Assembly: GCA_964400285.1 (NCBI GenBank)
Contig: CAYNTK010000011.1
Coordinates: forward strand, 16,064-80,063
Source: FEN-1279 sp964400285
GTDB lineage: Bacteria; Bacteroidota; Ignavibacteria; Tepidaquicellales; Tepidaquicellaceae
DNA length: 64,000 bases
Direction of reading: 5' to 3'
The notes under the pieces were generated by a model. It saw nothing but the letters and a program-made list of their open reading frames with translations, had not been told where the DNA came from and made no database searches. This document shows, one piece after another, positions 1-8,879 of this stretch (position 1 is the stretch's first letter; each line of letters begins with the position of its first letter). The translations under genes and the position numbers were made by a program.

Positions 1-915
1 ACTATTCACAATCATTCTAATTTTATCATTAATAGTTTCATCTTGCGTTTCTATTGGTTCGGAGTGAATAACAGTATCGGAATTTGGGATAATATCTTTG
101 ATTTTTCTTTCAACCGAATCCACAATATCGTGTGTTTGAGAAAAAAGTTTCGTTCGAGCAATAAGAATTACCATATCTACAAAAGTTTTCGAACCAGATG
201 AACGGATTCTAAAATTTTTAATACCTTCAACACCAGAAATAGATAAAACATCATTATAAATTTTTTCACGTAAGCCGAGAGGAACTCTATCCATTAGGGA
301 ATCGAATGCCCGTTTGGATAGACGAAAAGTAGCTATGATAATTAATGAGGAAACACCAATTGCACTTAAAGGGTCTGCTAGTGGGCTCAAATTAAAATAA
401 GTAATAATCATTCCAATTAAAACAACAACAGAACTCCAGATATCAGATGTGAAATGAAGTGAATCAGCTTCAAGAGCTTGGGAATTAGTTTCTTTAGCAA
501 CTTTTTTCAAAGCTCTTGCTCTTGAAATATCAATGAATATACATATTAAAATAACAGCAAAAGTAAAAATACTAATATTTACAGTGACGTGATTAATTAT
601 TCTTTCGATTGATTCATAAATAAGATAGGCACACATAGCAACGAGAATGATAACTTGAAAGAGAGCGGAAAAACTTTCAATTTTTTCGTGTCCGTAGTTA
701 TGCATAGCATCGGGAGGTTTAGAAGAATACTTAACAGAAATGATGGTTGCAATAGTTGCAATTAAATCTGTAGATGAATGAAACAATTCGGACATAACGC
801 CAATGCTACCGCTAAGATAAGTTGCAATAAATTTGATAATAACGATAAAAACTGCAGCAAACATCGAGCTTTTTGCGATATTCATCTTTTTCTTATTTCT
901 TAAAGATTCATCCAT
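1..915 (-). CDS. Cation diffusion facilitator (CDF) family metal transporter, C-terminus cut by window edge
   Basis: The frame is open from an ATG at 915 to the left window edge (305 codons, no stop), so the extreme C-terminus is missing. The protein has six probable membrane segments. It carries the two paired metal-site signatures of CDF antiporters: HSSTD in TM2 (H46, D50) and HFTSD in TM5 (H154, D158). The HxxxD/HxxxD tetrad is the usual arrangement in Zn/Fe/Mn-exporting members. A soluble C-terminal domain follows (about residue 205 on), with the VEGIKNFRIR strand typical of the cytoplasmic dimerisation domain. The expected role is proton-driven efflux of divalent metal across the inner membrane; the metal cannot be read from the sequence. 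The next gene on the minus strand ends 18 bases before this start. Confidence 0.9.
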   Translation of the reverse strand, partial: MDESLRNKKKMNIAKSSMFAAVFIVIIKFIATYLSGSIGVMSELFHSSTDLIATIATIISVKYSSKPPDAMHNYGHEKIESFSALFQVIILVAMCAYLIYESIERIINHVTVNISIFTFAVILICIFIDISRARALKKVAKETNSQALEADSLHFTSDIWSSVVVLIGMIITYFNLSPLADPLSAIGVSSLIIIATFRLSKRAFDSLMDRVPLGLREKIYNDVLSISGVEGIKNFRIRSSGSKTFVDMVILIARTKLFSQTHDIVDSVERKIKDIIPNSDTVIHSEPIETQDETINDKIRMIVNS

Positions 916-932
916 ATTATTTGGAAATTAAT

Positions 933-1844
933 TCAAATTGAAAGTTCTGATTTATTTATAAAATTACTATATTTTTGAGATAAAAATACTCCTGCTAAAG
1001 TAATAATTGTTCCAATAATGAAAAAATAAGATAAATTTTCATTTAATAAAATCCACGAAAAAATTATTGTAATTAAAGGAGAAGAATTCATAGAAGTAGT
1101 TAAAGATGTAATAGAAATGTATTTAGACGACCAAGTAAAAACAAAATAACTACCGAATGCTACAAGAATAGAAAGATGAAAGAATGCAAGTAATCCAAGA
1201 AAACTTAAGTTGTTTAAATTAAAATTATGAACATCATATAAAAAGATAGGAATGTATAAAATCATACCTATGGTAAATGAAATGGTAGAGGTTTTAACAG
1301 CACCGTATTTAGCAACCATATCTTTGCTAAGAGTTAAATAAAAAGCCCAAGATAGCACTGCAAAAAGTAGTAGGGTATCTCCAAGGAATATAGTAGATAC
1401 TTTAGATTCAATAAATCCTTCATAGAATATTATAATTATTCCAATGATGGAAAGAAGTATAGAAATAAGTTTTCCGTGAATGTATTTTTCGTGCTTAATT
1501 TTTATTGATATAATATAAGCAAAAAGTGGAGTTAAAGAATACATTACACCAGAGTGTGAAGAGGAAGAAAGACTAATACCTTTTAGAAAACAAAATTGAT
1601 TAATAGGTAAAACTAAAGCACCTAAAATCAAAAATCGTAAAATATCTTGTTTATCAATGGAGATTTTATTTTTTCTGTAAACGAATAGCAATATCAAGAG
1701 AATATCGGCAATGCCAAATCGGAAGAATGCTAAAGAAATTGGGGATACTTCATTAACAATAAATCTTGCGGCTATAGGGGTAAAAGAAGTTGTATATAAA
1801 AGAAATACTAATATCGAGATTTTTTTCATTAAGTCCTTATCCAC
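933..1844 (-). CDS. EamA/DMT-family transporter
   Basis: This 303-residue protein is almost entirely hydrophobic, with about ten predicted membrane helices in two halves of five. That is the internal duplication typical of EamA (drug/metabolite transporter) proteins. The first half begins LVFLLYTTSFTPIAARFIV and contains the FxRFGIADILL helix; the second half carries the matching LSWAFYLTLSK and NSSPLITIIFSWILLNENLS segments, the latter a usual EamA end signature. The function is export or import of a small metabolite or amino acid; the substrate cannot be inferred. It lies just upstream of, and is probably co-transcribed with, the CDF transporter. Confidence 0.85.
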   Translation of the reverse strand: MDKDLMKKISILVFLLYTTSFTPIAARFIVNEVSPISLAFFRFGIADILLILLFVYRKNKISIDKQDILRFLILGALVLPINQFCFLKGISLSSSSHSGVMYSLTPLFAYIISIKIKHEKYIHGKLISILLSIIGIIIIFYEGFIESKVSTIFLGDTLLLFAVLSWAFYLTLSKDMVAKYGAVKTSTISFTIGMILYIPIFLYDVHNFNLNNLSFLGLLAFFHLSILVAFGSYFVFTWSSKYISITSLTTSMNSSPLITIIFSWILLNENLSYFFIIGTIITLAGVFLSQKYSNFINKSELSI

Positions 1845-1936
1845 ATTTACAATCGTAAGTCAAGTTTAAATAATAATCGAAGAACTTCTTAAATTAAAAA
1901 AGAAATTCTTCGATTAAAAATAGAATTAAATTAAAA

Positions 1937-2041
1937 TTAGATAGATGTTTTTTTAAGAGCTAAAGATTCTTTTTTCTTATTTTTAGCTTTAGCTCTTTTT
2001 TTTCTATGTTTTGCTAATACTTTCTTTTTGGGTTTATTCAT
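1937..2041 (-). CDS. Tiny, very basic protein (34 aa), possibly ribosome-associated
   Basis: A 34-codon frame starts at an ATG (2039-2041) and stops with TAA at 1937. About half the residues are Lys or Arg; the core reads KKVLAKHRKKRAKAKNKKK. It fills an otherwise empty gap. Size and composition recall the very short basic ribosomal or ribosome-associated proteins of Bacteroidota (for example the AURKAIP1/COX24-like 30-40 residue proteins), but the match is compositional, not a clear motif match. No Shine-Dalgarno is visible; the upstream bases are A/T only, as is common for this genome. A spurious frame in AT-rich DNA is the alternative, although such frames are rarely this uniformly Lys/Arg. 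Confidence 0.5.
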   Translation of the reverse strand: MNKPKKKVLAKHRKKRAKAKNKKKESLALKKTSI

Positions 2042-2103
2042 ATTATTTAATTAAAGTAAATTTATTTAACTATTATATAAATATATCAATTATATATGTT
2101 ATA

Positions 2104-3168
2104 TTAAGCTATATCTATGTCTTTTTCTAAATATACATCTTGAATAGCATTAAGTAAAATTACACCATCATTCATCGGTTTCTGGAATGCTTTTCTGCCT
2201 GAAATAAGACCCATTCCACCAGCACGTTTATTAATAACAGCAGTTTTTACAGCTTCTTTAAGGTCAGAATCACCTTTTCCTGTCGAGGCACCACCTGAGT
2301 TGATTAAACCGGCTCTGCCCATATAGTTATTAGCTACCTGATATCTTGTTAAATCGATAGGATTATCGGAAGTCAGTTTTTCATATACGAATTTATGAGT
2401 TTTTCCGAATATTAGAGCATTATAACCACCGTTATTTTCAGGTAATTTTTGCTTTATTATATCAGCTTCTATCGTAACACCGAGGTGATTGGCTTGTCCC
2501 GTTAAATCAGCGGAAACGTGATAGTCTTTATCTCCTTTAACATTGAAAGCTGAATTTCTTAAATAACACCATAAAATAGTAACAAGACCGAGTTCGTGGG
2601 CATAGGCAAAAGCATCAGAAACTTCCTGAATTTGACGAGATGATTCCTCAGAACCGAAATAGATTGTTGCTCCAACAGCAATTGCACCCATATCAAAGGC
2701 TTGATTAATATTTGCAAATAAAATCTGGTCATATTTATTTGGGTAGGAAAGGAATTCATTATGATTAATTTTAAGTATAAAAGGAATTTTATGAGCATAT
2801 TTTCTGGATACTGCTCCTAAAACGCCAAGAGTTGAAGCGACAGCATTACAACCACCTTCAATAGCCAGTTTTACAATATTTTCGGGGTCAAAATAAATTG
2901 GATTTGGTGCAAAAGAAGCACCTGCGGAATGTTCAATTCCCTGGTCAACCGGTAAAATAGATAAATATCCAGTTCCAGACAGTCTTCCTGTATTAAAAAT
3001 AGATTGCATATTTCTTAATACGTTTGGAGATCTATCTGAATCTTTCCAGACTCTATCGACGAAATCAGGTCCGGGTAAATGAAGTAAATTTTTAGGAATA
3101 GTCGAACATTTATGAAATAAAAGATTTTCATCTTCTTTTCCTAATAGTTCTTTGATTTTTTCTAACAT
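2104..3168 (-). CDS. fbaB: Class I fructose-bisphosphate aldolase (FbaB/DhnA family)
   Basis: This 354-residue protein belongs to the DeoC/FbaB (DhnA-type) class I aldolases, which split fructose-1,6-bisphosphate into DHAP and glyceraldehyde-3-phosphate through a Schiff base, without metal. Seen: SILPVDQGIEHSAG near residue 70-83 (the VDQG(I/V)EH strand), GGCNAVASTLGVLG, the ADIIKQKLP strand whose first lysine is the expected Schiff-base residue, and GGMGLISGRKAFQKP, the C-terminal phosphate-binding loop. The length fits bacterial FbaB enzymes. It is transcribed alone, with a short A/T-rich leader. The residue assignment of the Schiff-base lysine is by family analogy. Confidence 0.9.
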   Translation of the reverse strand: MLEKIKELLGKEDENLLFHKCSTIPKNLLHLPGPDFVDRVWKDSDRSPNVLRNMQSIFNTGRLSGTGYLSILPVDQGIEHSAGASFAPNPIYFDPENIVKLAIEGGCNAVASTLGVLGAVSRKYAHKIPFILKINHNEFLSYPNKYDQILFANINQAFDMGAIAVGATIYFGSEESSRQIQEVSDAFAYAHELGLVTILWCYLRNSAFNVKGDKDYHVSADLTGQANHLGVTIEADIIKQKLPENNGGYNALIFGKTHKFVYEKLTSDNPIDLTRYQVANNYMGRAGLINSGGASTGKGDSDLKEAVKTAVINKRAGGMGLISGRKAFQKPMNDGVILLNAIQDVYLEKDIDIA

Positions 3169-3207
3169 TTTTTGTTAATTTAGTTATTAAATAAGTATAT
3201 TTTTAAA

Positions 3208-3360
3208 TCAAGTATTTATAAAAATTAAAAAAGTTAGCACAATTAGAACGAAACTTACGAAAGAAAGAATGCTTAAAACAACAATATTTATAGTTTCTTT
3301 TTTAATATTTCAGGATTTATAACGCAAAATACTTAAAATAAGAACAATAATAAATTCCAT
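3208..3360 (-). other. Small hydrophobic frame with one internal TGA, inside the 3169-3482 gap
   Basis: The 314-base gap between the aldolase and the TPR gene contains no full gene. On the minus strand an ATG at 3360 opens 16 hydrophobic codons (MEFIIVLILSILRYKS), then a TGA at 3310-3312. The same frame continues for 33 codons with a second hydrophobic stretch (NIVVLSILSFVSFVLIVLTF) to a TGA at 3208. Elsewhere in the window TGA is an ordinary stop, so this is either a decayed two-helix membrane peptide gene, a single short peptide, or chance in AT-rich DNA. The rest of the gap shows only A/T-rich sequence and presumably divergent promoters. Confidence 0.2.
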
Positions 3361-3482
3361 TTTTATTATATTTTCATAAAATTATTAAAAATTACAAAAG
3401 AAACTGCAAATTTTGACTTTATTTAAAATGTTTAAATTGATAACTTTACAATCTTATATAAAATAAAACAATTAATCTTTTT

Positions 3483-4160
3483 ATGGCAAAATTAGGGAAA
3501 AATATAAGTAAATCGAATGAGGATAAACTGTTAGCTTTTTATTATAAATCTCAAGAATATTACGAAGCGAATAAAAATAGAGTATATATAATAGCTACTA
3601 TAATTGTTGTAATTATTGCTGCAATTTTCTTTTATTTTAATTATAAGTCGAAAAATAATGAGATGGCAGGTATAGAATTATCAAAGGTTAAAACAGTATA
3701 TGCAAATGGTTTATTTCAGCAAGCAATTAGTGGTGATTCTTTAGGTGTGACACGCGGGCTTCAATATATTGTTGATAATTATGGTTCGTCAGAAAATGGA
3801 GAAATAGCAAAGATATTGTTAGCAAATTGCTATTATTCATTAAGAGACTTTAATAATGCGGAGAAATATTATAAGGATTATTCTGGTAGTAATGATATTT
3901 ATAAAGCAGCATCTTATGCGGGGATAGCATCTGTATATGAGGCGAGAAATGATTTTGCAAATGCAGCAATTTATTATATCAAAGCATCGAAGCAGAGCAA
4001 ATTAGTAACAAATAACGATGAATATTTATTTTATGCAATTAAAAATTATTCATTGGCAAATGATAGTGAAAATCTTAAAAAAACGATAAAGGAATTAAAA
4101 AAAGAATATCCAAAATCGAAATATATTACACAATTAAGCAGATATGATACAGGAGAATAA
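3483..4160 (+). CDS. Membrane-anchored TPR protein
   Basis: This 225-residue protein has a short basic cytoplasmic N-terminus, one membrane helix at about residues 35-54 (YIIATIIVVIIAAIFFYF) and a C-terminal part with TPR-like helical pairs (NYGSSENGEIAKILLANCYYSLRDFNNAEKYY; YAGIASVYEARNDFANAAIYY). The topology resembles YfgM-like proteins, which link the translocon to periplasmic chaperones, and similar TPR proteins are common in Bacteroidota. The TPRs would be periplasmic. It begins a run of plus-strand genes (YqeY, CvpA-like, MutS2, regulator) spaced by 6-15 bases, so it is probably the first gene of that operon. Confidence 0.75.
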   Translation: MAKLGKNISKSNEDKLLAFYYKSQEYYEANKNRVYIIATIIVVIIAAIFFYFNYKSKNNEMAGIELSKVKTVYANGLFQQAISGDSLGVTRGLQYIVDNYGSSENGEIAKILLANCYYSLRDFNNAEKYYKDYSGSNDIYKAASYAGIASVYEARNDFANAAIYYIKASKQSKLVTNNDEYLFYAIKNYSLANDSENLKKTIKELKKEYPKSKYITQLSRYDTGE

Positions 4161-4169
4161 AAAATAAAT

Positions 4170-4619
4170 ATGAGCTTAAAAGATAAAATAAACGAAGATT
4201 TAAAGTATGCAATGAAAAATCAGGACTCGGTTAGGACAGAGACTTTAAGGGGAATAAGAGCAGAAATATTAAAGATGGACAAATCAGGAATGCAAAGAGA
4301 AATGACAGAAGAAGAAGAGATACAACTGCTAATGAGACAGGTGAAAATGCGGAAAGAAGCAATTGAAATGTTTGAAAAGGGGAACCGACTTGATTTAGCA
4401 GAAAAAGAAAGATTACAACTCGAGATAATAAATGAATATTTACCAAAACCGCTTTCAAAGGAAGAAGCAGAAGAAATTATAAATAGTATTATTAAGGAAT
4501 TAGGTGAAGTGACAGAAAAAGATTTTGGAAAAGTGATGTCTGCTTCGATGAAAAGTTTGAAAGGGAAAATAGATGGGAAAATCATACAGGAAATAGTGAA
4601 AAGCAAACTCAGTTCGTAA
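4170..4619 (+). CDS. GatB/YqeY-domain protein
   Basis: This 149-residue protein matches the YqeY family in length and sequence: MSLKDKINEDLKYAMKNQDSVRTETLRGIRAEIL at the start, LLMRQVKMRKEAIEMFEKGNR in the middle and a C-terminal region with DFGKVMSASMKSLKGKIDGKIIQEIVKSKL. The C-terminal domain is shared with the tail domain of GatB, the amidotransferase that makes Gln-tRNA/Asn-tRNA, where it helps bind tRNA. Free-standing YqeY proteins are widespread but their precise role is not settled. It starts 9 bases after the TPR gene and is followed at 15 bases by the CvpA-like gene. Confidence 0.88.
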   Translation: MSLKDKINEDLKYAMKNQDSVRTETLRGIRAEILKMDKSGMQREMTEEEEIQLLMRQVKMRKEAIEMFEKGNRLDLAEKERLQLEIINEYLPKPLSKEEAEEIINSIIKELGEVTEKDFGKVMSASMKSLKGKIDGKIIQEIVKSKLSS

Positions 4620-4634
4620 TATCTAATCAATAAA

Positions 4635-5165
4635 TTGAATACACTCGATATAGTAATATTAGTAATAATCCTTTTACTAGCATATTTAGGATATAGGAAG
4701 GGATTTTTAGTCAGTGTATTCTCGTTAATCAGTATAATAATAGGAATAATTCTTGCCACAAAATTTCATTCAGGATTTGCATTAGTATTAAATAAATTTA
4801 TAAAAGATACTCGTATTTTAAATTCAGTATCATTTATAGTAATTTTTCTTTTAATATATATTGCTGGAATTTTTATTGCGAGTAAATTATCGAAAATAAA
4901 TAAATTAACGAAATCAATAGATAAAATTTTAGGAGTAGCATTAGGGACTATAAAGGGATTATTAGTTGCAAGTCTGATAATAATTTTTTTAAAGAGCTTT
5001 GGAATTATGAGTGAAAGTATGTTTAGAAATTCATCTTTATATCCATATGTAAACAGATTTGCACCAGATACTTTTGATGCAGTATCAAAAGTCTTACCAT
5101 TCAATAGAAAATCATTCGATGACCTCAATTCTTTTTTGAAACTCGATAGCATTTATGTAAAATAG
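4635..5165 (+). CDS. CvpA-like integral membrane protein
   Basis: This 176-residue membrane protein uses a TTG start (4635). It has four likely helices and the CvpA-family opening NTLDIVILVIILLLAYLGYRKGFL, with the GxxKG-type loop followed by a long helix (SLISIIIGIILATKF). A third segment contains IDKILGVALGTIKGLLVASLIII, matching the conserved G-x-x-x-G-x-x-K-G-x-(I/L) region of CvpA proteins. CvpA is needed for colicin V export in E. coli and affects envelope homeostasis; its general biochemical role is unknown. It lies directly before mutS2 (6-base gap), an order common in Bacteroidota and Firmicutes. Confidence 0.8.
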   Translation: MNTLDIVILVIILLLAYLGYRKGFLVSVFSLISIIIGIILATKFHSGFALVLNKFIKDTRILNSVSFIVIFLLIYIAGIFIASKLSKINKLTKSIDKILGVALGTIKGLLVASLIIIFLKSFGIMSESMFRNSSLYPYVNRFAPDTFDAVSKVLPFNRKSFDDLNSFLKLDSIYVK

Positions 5166-5171
5166 TTATTT

Positions 5172-7520
5172 ATGAACCTTGAGGAAATAAAAAGCAAGCT
5201 CGAGTTCGATAAAATAATTAAAAAGATTAAGAATTATTCATTTTCTGAATTAAGCAACGAACTTTTTTTAAATATTCCGTCTTATACGACACGTAACGAA
5301 ATCGAAAAGGAATTAAAGAAAGTATTGCAAGTAAAGGAATTGATAGAAATTAATTCTTTTCCTGATTTAACAGGTTTAAGGGATGTAAGAGACTTAATAG
5401 AAAAATCAAAAATTAAAGGGAGTATAATACTACCCGATAAATTTATTTGGGTTTTAAATTTTCTGAAAATATCGAGAAATGTCAAGCAGATTATAAGTTC
5501 AATAAATAAAAAGAATTTTGAAAGTTTTTATTTAATAGCAGAAATATCCGACAGATTATTTTATGATAAAATTCTCGAACGTCATATAGAGATGACGATA
5601 GATGAAGAGGGGAATGTAAAGGAGACAGCATCACAAAATCTAAGAAGGATTAGAAATGAATTAAAAAGCAAGAGTGATAGATTAAGAAAAACATTATATA
5701 AAATCCTAAAAGAAGTTTCAGAACAGGATTTATCAAGAGACGAGATAATTACATTAAGAGACGGAAGGTCAGTAATACCTGTTAAAGTAGAAAACAAAAG
5801 AAAAGTTCCTGGTATAATCCATAGTTCGTCAGCATCGGGTTCAACAGTTTTTATCGAGCCACAAGAGACTACAGAGATAAACAATGAAATAACGGAATTA
5901 AAATACGAAGAAAGAAGGGAAGTGGAAAAACTTCTCGTGGAACTTACTGCAGAGGTAGCTTCATATTATAATGAATTAAAATTAAATTGTGAATTACTTG
6001 CTGAATTAGATTTCATATATGCAAAAGCAAAATATTCTATAGATATAAATGCAAATTATCCAGAGATAAGCGAGAAGATGATATCGTTAAAAAAAGCATA
6101 TCACCCTGTTTTATTACAAACACACGATATAAAAAACATAGTTCCTCTGGATGTAGAAATAGGAAATGAATATAACACACTTGTTATAACGGGTCCGAAT
6201 GCAGGAGGAAAGACGGTGGCATTAAAGACCATTGGTTTATTACAATTATTTTTCCAATCGGGGATATTAATTTCTGCAGATAGTTCATCTAAATTAAGAA
6301 TATTCAAAAAAATATTTATTAACATAGGAGATGACCAATCTATTGAAAATGATTTAAGTTCTTTCAGTTCACATTTAAAATATATTAAAGACATAATGTC
6401 GAATTGTGATTCTGATTCGCTTGTATTAATCGACGAAATATGTAATGGGACTGACCCAAAGCTTGGCGGAGCATTATCTGCATCAATATTAAAATATCTT
6501 TCTGAAAAGAATTGTGTTTCAATAGTAACAACTCATATAGGGGATTTAAAAAGTTTTGCATATAATACCGAGAAAATCGAAAATGCTTCACTTGAATTCG
6601 ATATAGAAACACTTTCACCAAATTTTAAATTTGCTATAGGAGTTCCTGGTCAGAGTTTTACGTTCGAGATTGCGAAGAAGTATGATTTTCCAGATGAGAC
6701 ATTAAACTTTGCAAAAAGTTTACTCGAGGTAGATGAAAATAATCTCGAAGATTTAATTAAAGAGTTAAACTTTAATAAACAAAAATATCTTGAATTAAAA
6801 AGGAATTATGATGTTCAAAATTCAAGATTAAAGGGATTGATTTCTTTATATGAAAATAAAATAAATGAGATAAGAAAAAAGGAAAAGGAAATAATTAATA
6901 AAGCTAAAATCGAAGGTGAAAGAATAATAGAAGAAAGTAAGAGAAAGATTGATTTAGCAATAAAAGAAGTTCGAGAAAAAAGAAATTTCAAACCAAAGGA
7001 AATAAAAGAAGATTTAGAAAATTTTGTAAAGAAAAATTTACAAATAGAAGAATCAAGAGAAAATAATATAAAAGAGCAATTAGAAGTTGGTGAATATGTA
7101 AAAATAAAAGATTCGCATTCAACCGGATTATTAGTCGAAGTTAATAATGACAATGCAGTAGTAGATGTAAATGGAGTAATTTTTAGAGTAAAAACAAAAG
7201 ACTTAAAAAAAGCAGGTAATATAAGTAAAAATTTCGTTAAATTTGAAGAAAGTTCAACTAAGACAGTAGAAATTCCTTACGAATCGACACTCGATATACG
7301 AGGGTTATATGCAATAGAAATATTAGAAAAAATAGAAAGTTTTTTACAAAATGCGAAATTAAATTCTATAGAAACAGTAACAATAATACATGGTAAAGGA
7401 ACTGGTAGATTAAGAAAAGAAGTAACGAGTATTTTATCAAAACATAAATTAGTAAAAACTTTTAGACTTGGGAACTGGAATGAAGGTGATTCAGGAACAA
7501 CTATTGTGGAATTAAAATAA
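5172..7520 (+). CDS. mutS2: Endonuclease MutS2
   Basis: This 782-residue protein has MutS2 architecture: a core/lever region (residues 1-330), an ABC-type ATPase domain with Walker A GPNAGGKT at 341-348 and the LVLIDEICNGTDP Walker B/signature region, a long coiled-coil Lys/Glu segment, a KOW-like region (GEYVKIKDSHSTGLLVEV), and a C-terminal Smr nuclease domain from about 707 to the end with the LDIRG and HGKGTGRL motifs. MutS2 lacks the mismatch-recognition domain of MutS; family members suppress recombination and, in B. subtilis, rescue collided ribosomes. The Smr loop reads LDIRG instead of the usual LDLRG, a mild change. The length matches the family. Confidence 0.97.
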   Translation: MNLEEIKSKLEFDKIIKKIKNYSFSELSNELFLNIPSYTTRNEIEKELKKVLQVKELIEINSFPDLTGLRDVRDLIEKSKIKGSIILPDKFIWVLNFLKISRNVKQIISSINKKNFESFYLIAEISDRLFYDKILERHIEMTIDEEGNVKETASQNLRRIRNELKSKSDRLRKTLYKILKEVSEQDLSRDEIITLRDGRSVIPVKVENKRKVPGIIHSSSASGSTVFIEPQETTEINNEITELKYEERREVEKLLVELTAEVASYYNELKLNCELLAELDFIYAKAKYSIDINANYPEISEKMISLKKAYHPVLLQTHDIKNIVPLDVEIGNEYNTLVITGPNAGGKTVALKTIGLLQLFFQSGILISADSSSKLRIFKKIFINIGDDQSIENDLSSFSSHLKYIKDIMSNCDSDSLVLIDEICNGTDPKLGGALSASILKYLSEKNCVSIVTTHIGDLKSFAYNTEKIENASLEFDIETLSPNFKFAIGVPGQSFTFEIAKKYDFPDETLNFAKSLLEVDENNLEDLIKELNFNKQKYLELKRNYDVQNSRLKGLISLYENKINEIRKKEKEIINKAKIEGERIIEESKRKIDLAIKEVREKRNFKPKEIKEDLENFVKKNLQIEESRENNIKEQLEVGEYVKIKDSHSTGLLVEVNNDNAVVDVNGVIFRVKTKDLKKAGNISKNFVKFEESSTKTVEIPYESTLDIRGLYAIEILEKIESFLQNAKLNSIETVTIIHGKGTGRLRKEVTSILSKHKLVKTFRLGNWNEGDSGTTIVELK

Positions 7521-7526
7521 AAAATT

Positions 7527-8879
7527 ATGAATAGAATATTAATTGTAGATGACGAACAAAATATACTCGATGTTTTAACACTTGTTTTAACTTCTGAAAA
7601 GTATAATATAGATACAAGTAAAGATGGATTTTCCGCAATCGAAAAAGTGAAAAAAAACAAGTATGATTTGGTATTATTGGATATAAAGATGCCGAGAATG
7701 GATGGCTTGGAGGTTTTGGATAAGATTTTAGAAATAGATAAAAATCTAATTGTAATAATGATATCAGGACATGGAACATTTGAAACGGCAGTTGAAGCGA
7801 CAAAAAAGGGAGCCTACAATTTTATACAAAAGCCACCAGACCTCGAAGAACTTAAACTTGAAATTAGGAACGCACTCGAATTTAAAAAATCGAGAGAGGA
7901 ATTAGAAGCTCTGCGAAAAGAATTAATCGAATCGAATAATATAATAGGGACAAGTGAAGCTATAAATGATATTAAAGACAGAATTAAAAAATATTCTGAT
8001 TTAGACCTTAATTTAATGATATATGGAGAAAGTGGAACTGGTAAAATGCTTGTAGCAAAACAATTACATCTAAATTCTAATCGTTCAGAGAAACCTTTTA
8101 TAATAGTGAATTGTGCGAACTTAAGCGATGAAAAAGCGGAAGAGGAACTTTTTGGAATTTATGAAAATGAAGAATTAATGCGTGTAGGGAAATTGTATGA
8201 AGCTCAAGGAGGATATTTTTTATTCGATGAAATAAGCAGTTTATCGCTCGATGTTCAGGCAAAAATTTTAAAAGTTATCGAAGAAAAAAAATATTCTCTT
8301 CCAAGGCAAAAAGAAGAAATTAATTTAGATGTGAGGTTTATTTTTACAACAAATAAAAATCTTGAAGTCGAGATTAGTGAAGGAAGATTTAGAGAGGATT
8401 TATTTCATAGAATTAATGTATTACAAATAATAATACCACCATTAAGGGATAGGGCAGAAGACATAGAGATACTTGCAAAGACTTTTACTGAGCAAATTTG
8501 TAAAGCATATAATATAAATAAGAAAGTATTTACAGAAAAAGCGATAGAGCATCTGAAATCTTTTCGCTGGCCAGGAAATGTGAGAGAATTAAAGAATACA
8601 TTAGAAAGATTAATTTTCGATATAGATAAAAATATTATAGATGAAGAAGATATCGAAATACCCGGAACAAAGCACTCAAAACTACTAAATGATTTATTGA
8701 ATAAAAATCTTACTTTAAATGATTTTCAAAACGAATCTGAAAAAATATTTATACAGAAGATGTTGCGAGATTACAAGTACAATATAGTTCATACAGCGGA
8801 AGCTCTGAAGATACAGCGAAGTCATTTATATAAACTATTAAGTAAATATAATATACCAACTCCGAGTAAGATTAAGTAA
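7527..8879 (+). CDS. NtrC-type response regulator lacking the GAFTGA loop
   Basis: This 450-residue three-domain regulator has a receiver domain (1-120: D9/D10 acidic pair, phosphoacceptor D52, switch lysine K102), an AAA+ domain with Walker A GESGTGK at 167-173 and Walker B FLFDEI near 231-236, the sensor region RFREDLFHRINVL, the R-finger region LRDRAEDI and SFRWPGNVRELKN, then a Fis-type helix-turn-helix (NIVHTAEALKIQRSHLYKLL). Between ELFG (207-210) and the GKLYEAQGGY strand the usual GAFTGA-containing loop is absent: it reads IYENEELMRV. GAFTGA contacts sigma-54, so classical sigma-54 activation is doubtful. The gene follows mutS2 by 6 bases; no histidine kinase lies nearby. Its end overlaps the convergent dNK gene by 8 bases. 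Confidence 0.9.
   Translation: MNRILIVDDEQNILDVLTLVLTSEKYNIDTSKDGFSAIEKVKKNKYDLVLLDIKMPRMDGLEVLDKILEIDKNLIVIMISGHGTFETAVEATKKGAYNFIQKPPDLEELKLEIRNALEFKKSREELEALRKELIESNNIIGTSEAINDIKDRIKKYSDLDLNLMIYGESGTGKMLVAKQLHLNSNRSEKPFIIVNCANLSDEKAEEELFGIYENEELMRVGKLYEAQGGYFLFDEISSLSLDVQAKILKVIEEKKYSLPRQKEEINLDVRFIFTTNKNLEVEISEGRFREDLFHRINVLQIIIPPLRDRAEDIEILAKTFTEQICKAYNINKKVFTEKAIEHLKSFRWPGNVRELKNTLERLIFDIDKNIIDEEDIEIPGTKHSKLLNDLLNKNLTLNDFQNESEKIFIQKMLRDYKYNIVHTAEALKIQRSHLYKLLSKYNIPTPSKIK

Noticed and set aside
4220..4759. Minus-strand frame of 179 codons
   Set aside because: It lies opposite the YqeY and CvpA-like genes and encodes only a low-complexity Ser/Ile/Phe string; it is a mirror of the Lys/Glu-rich coding strand.
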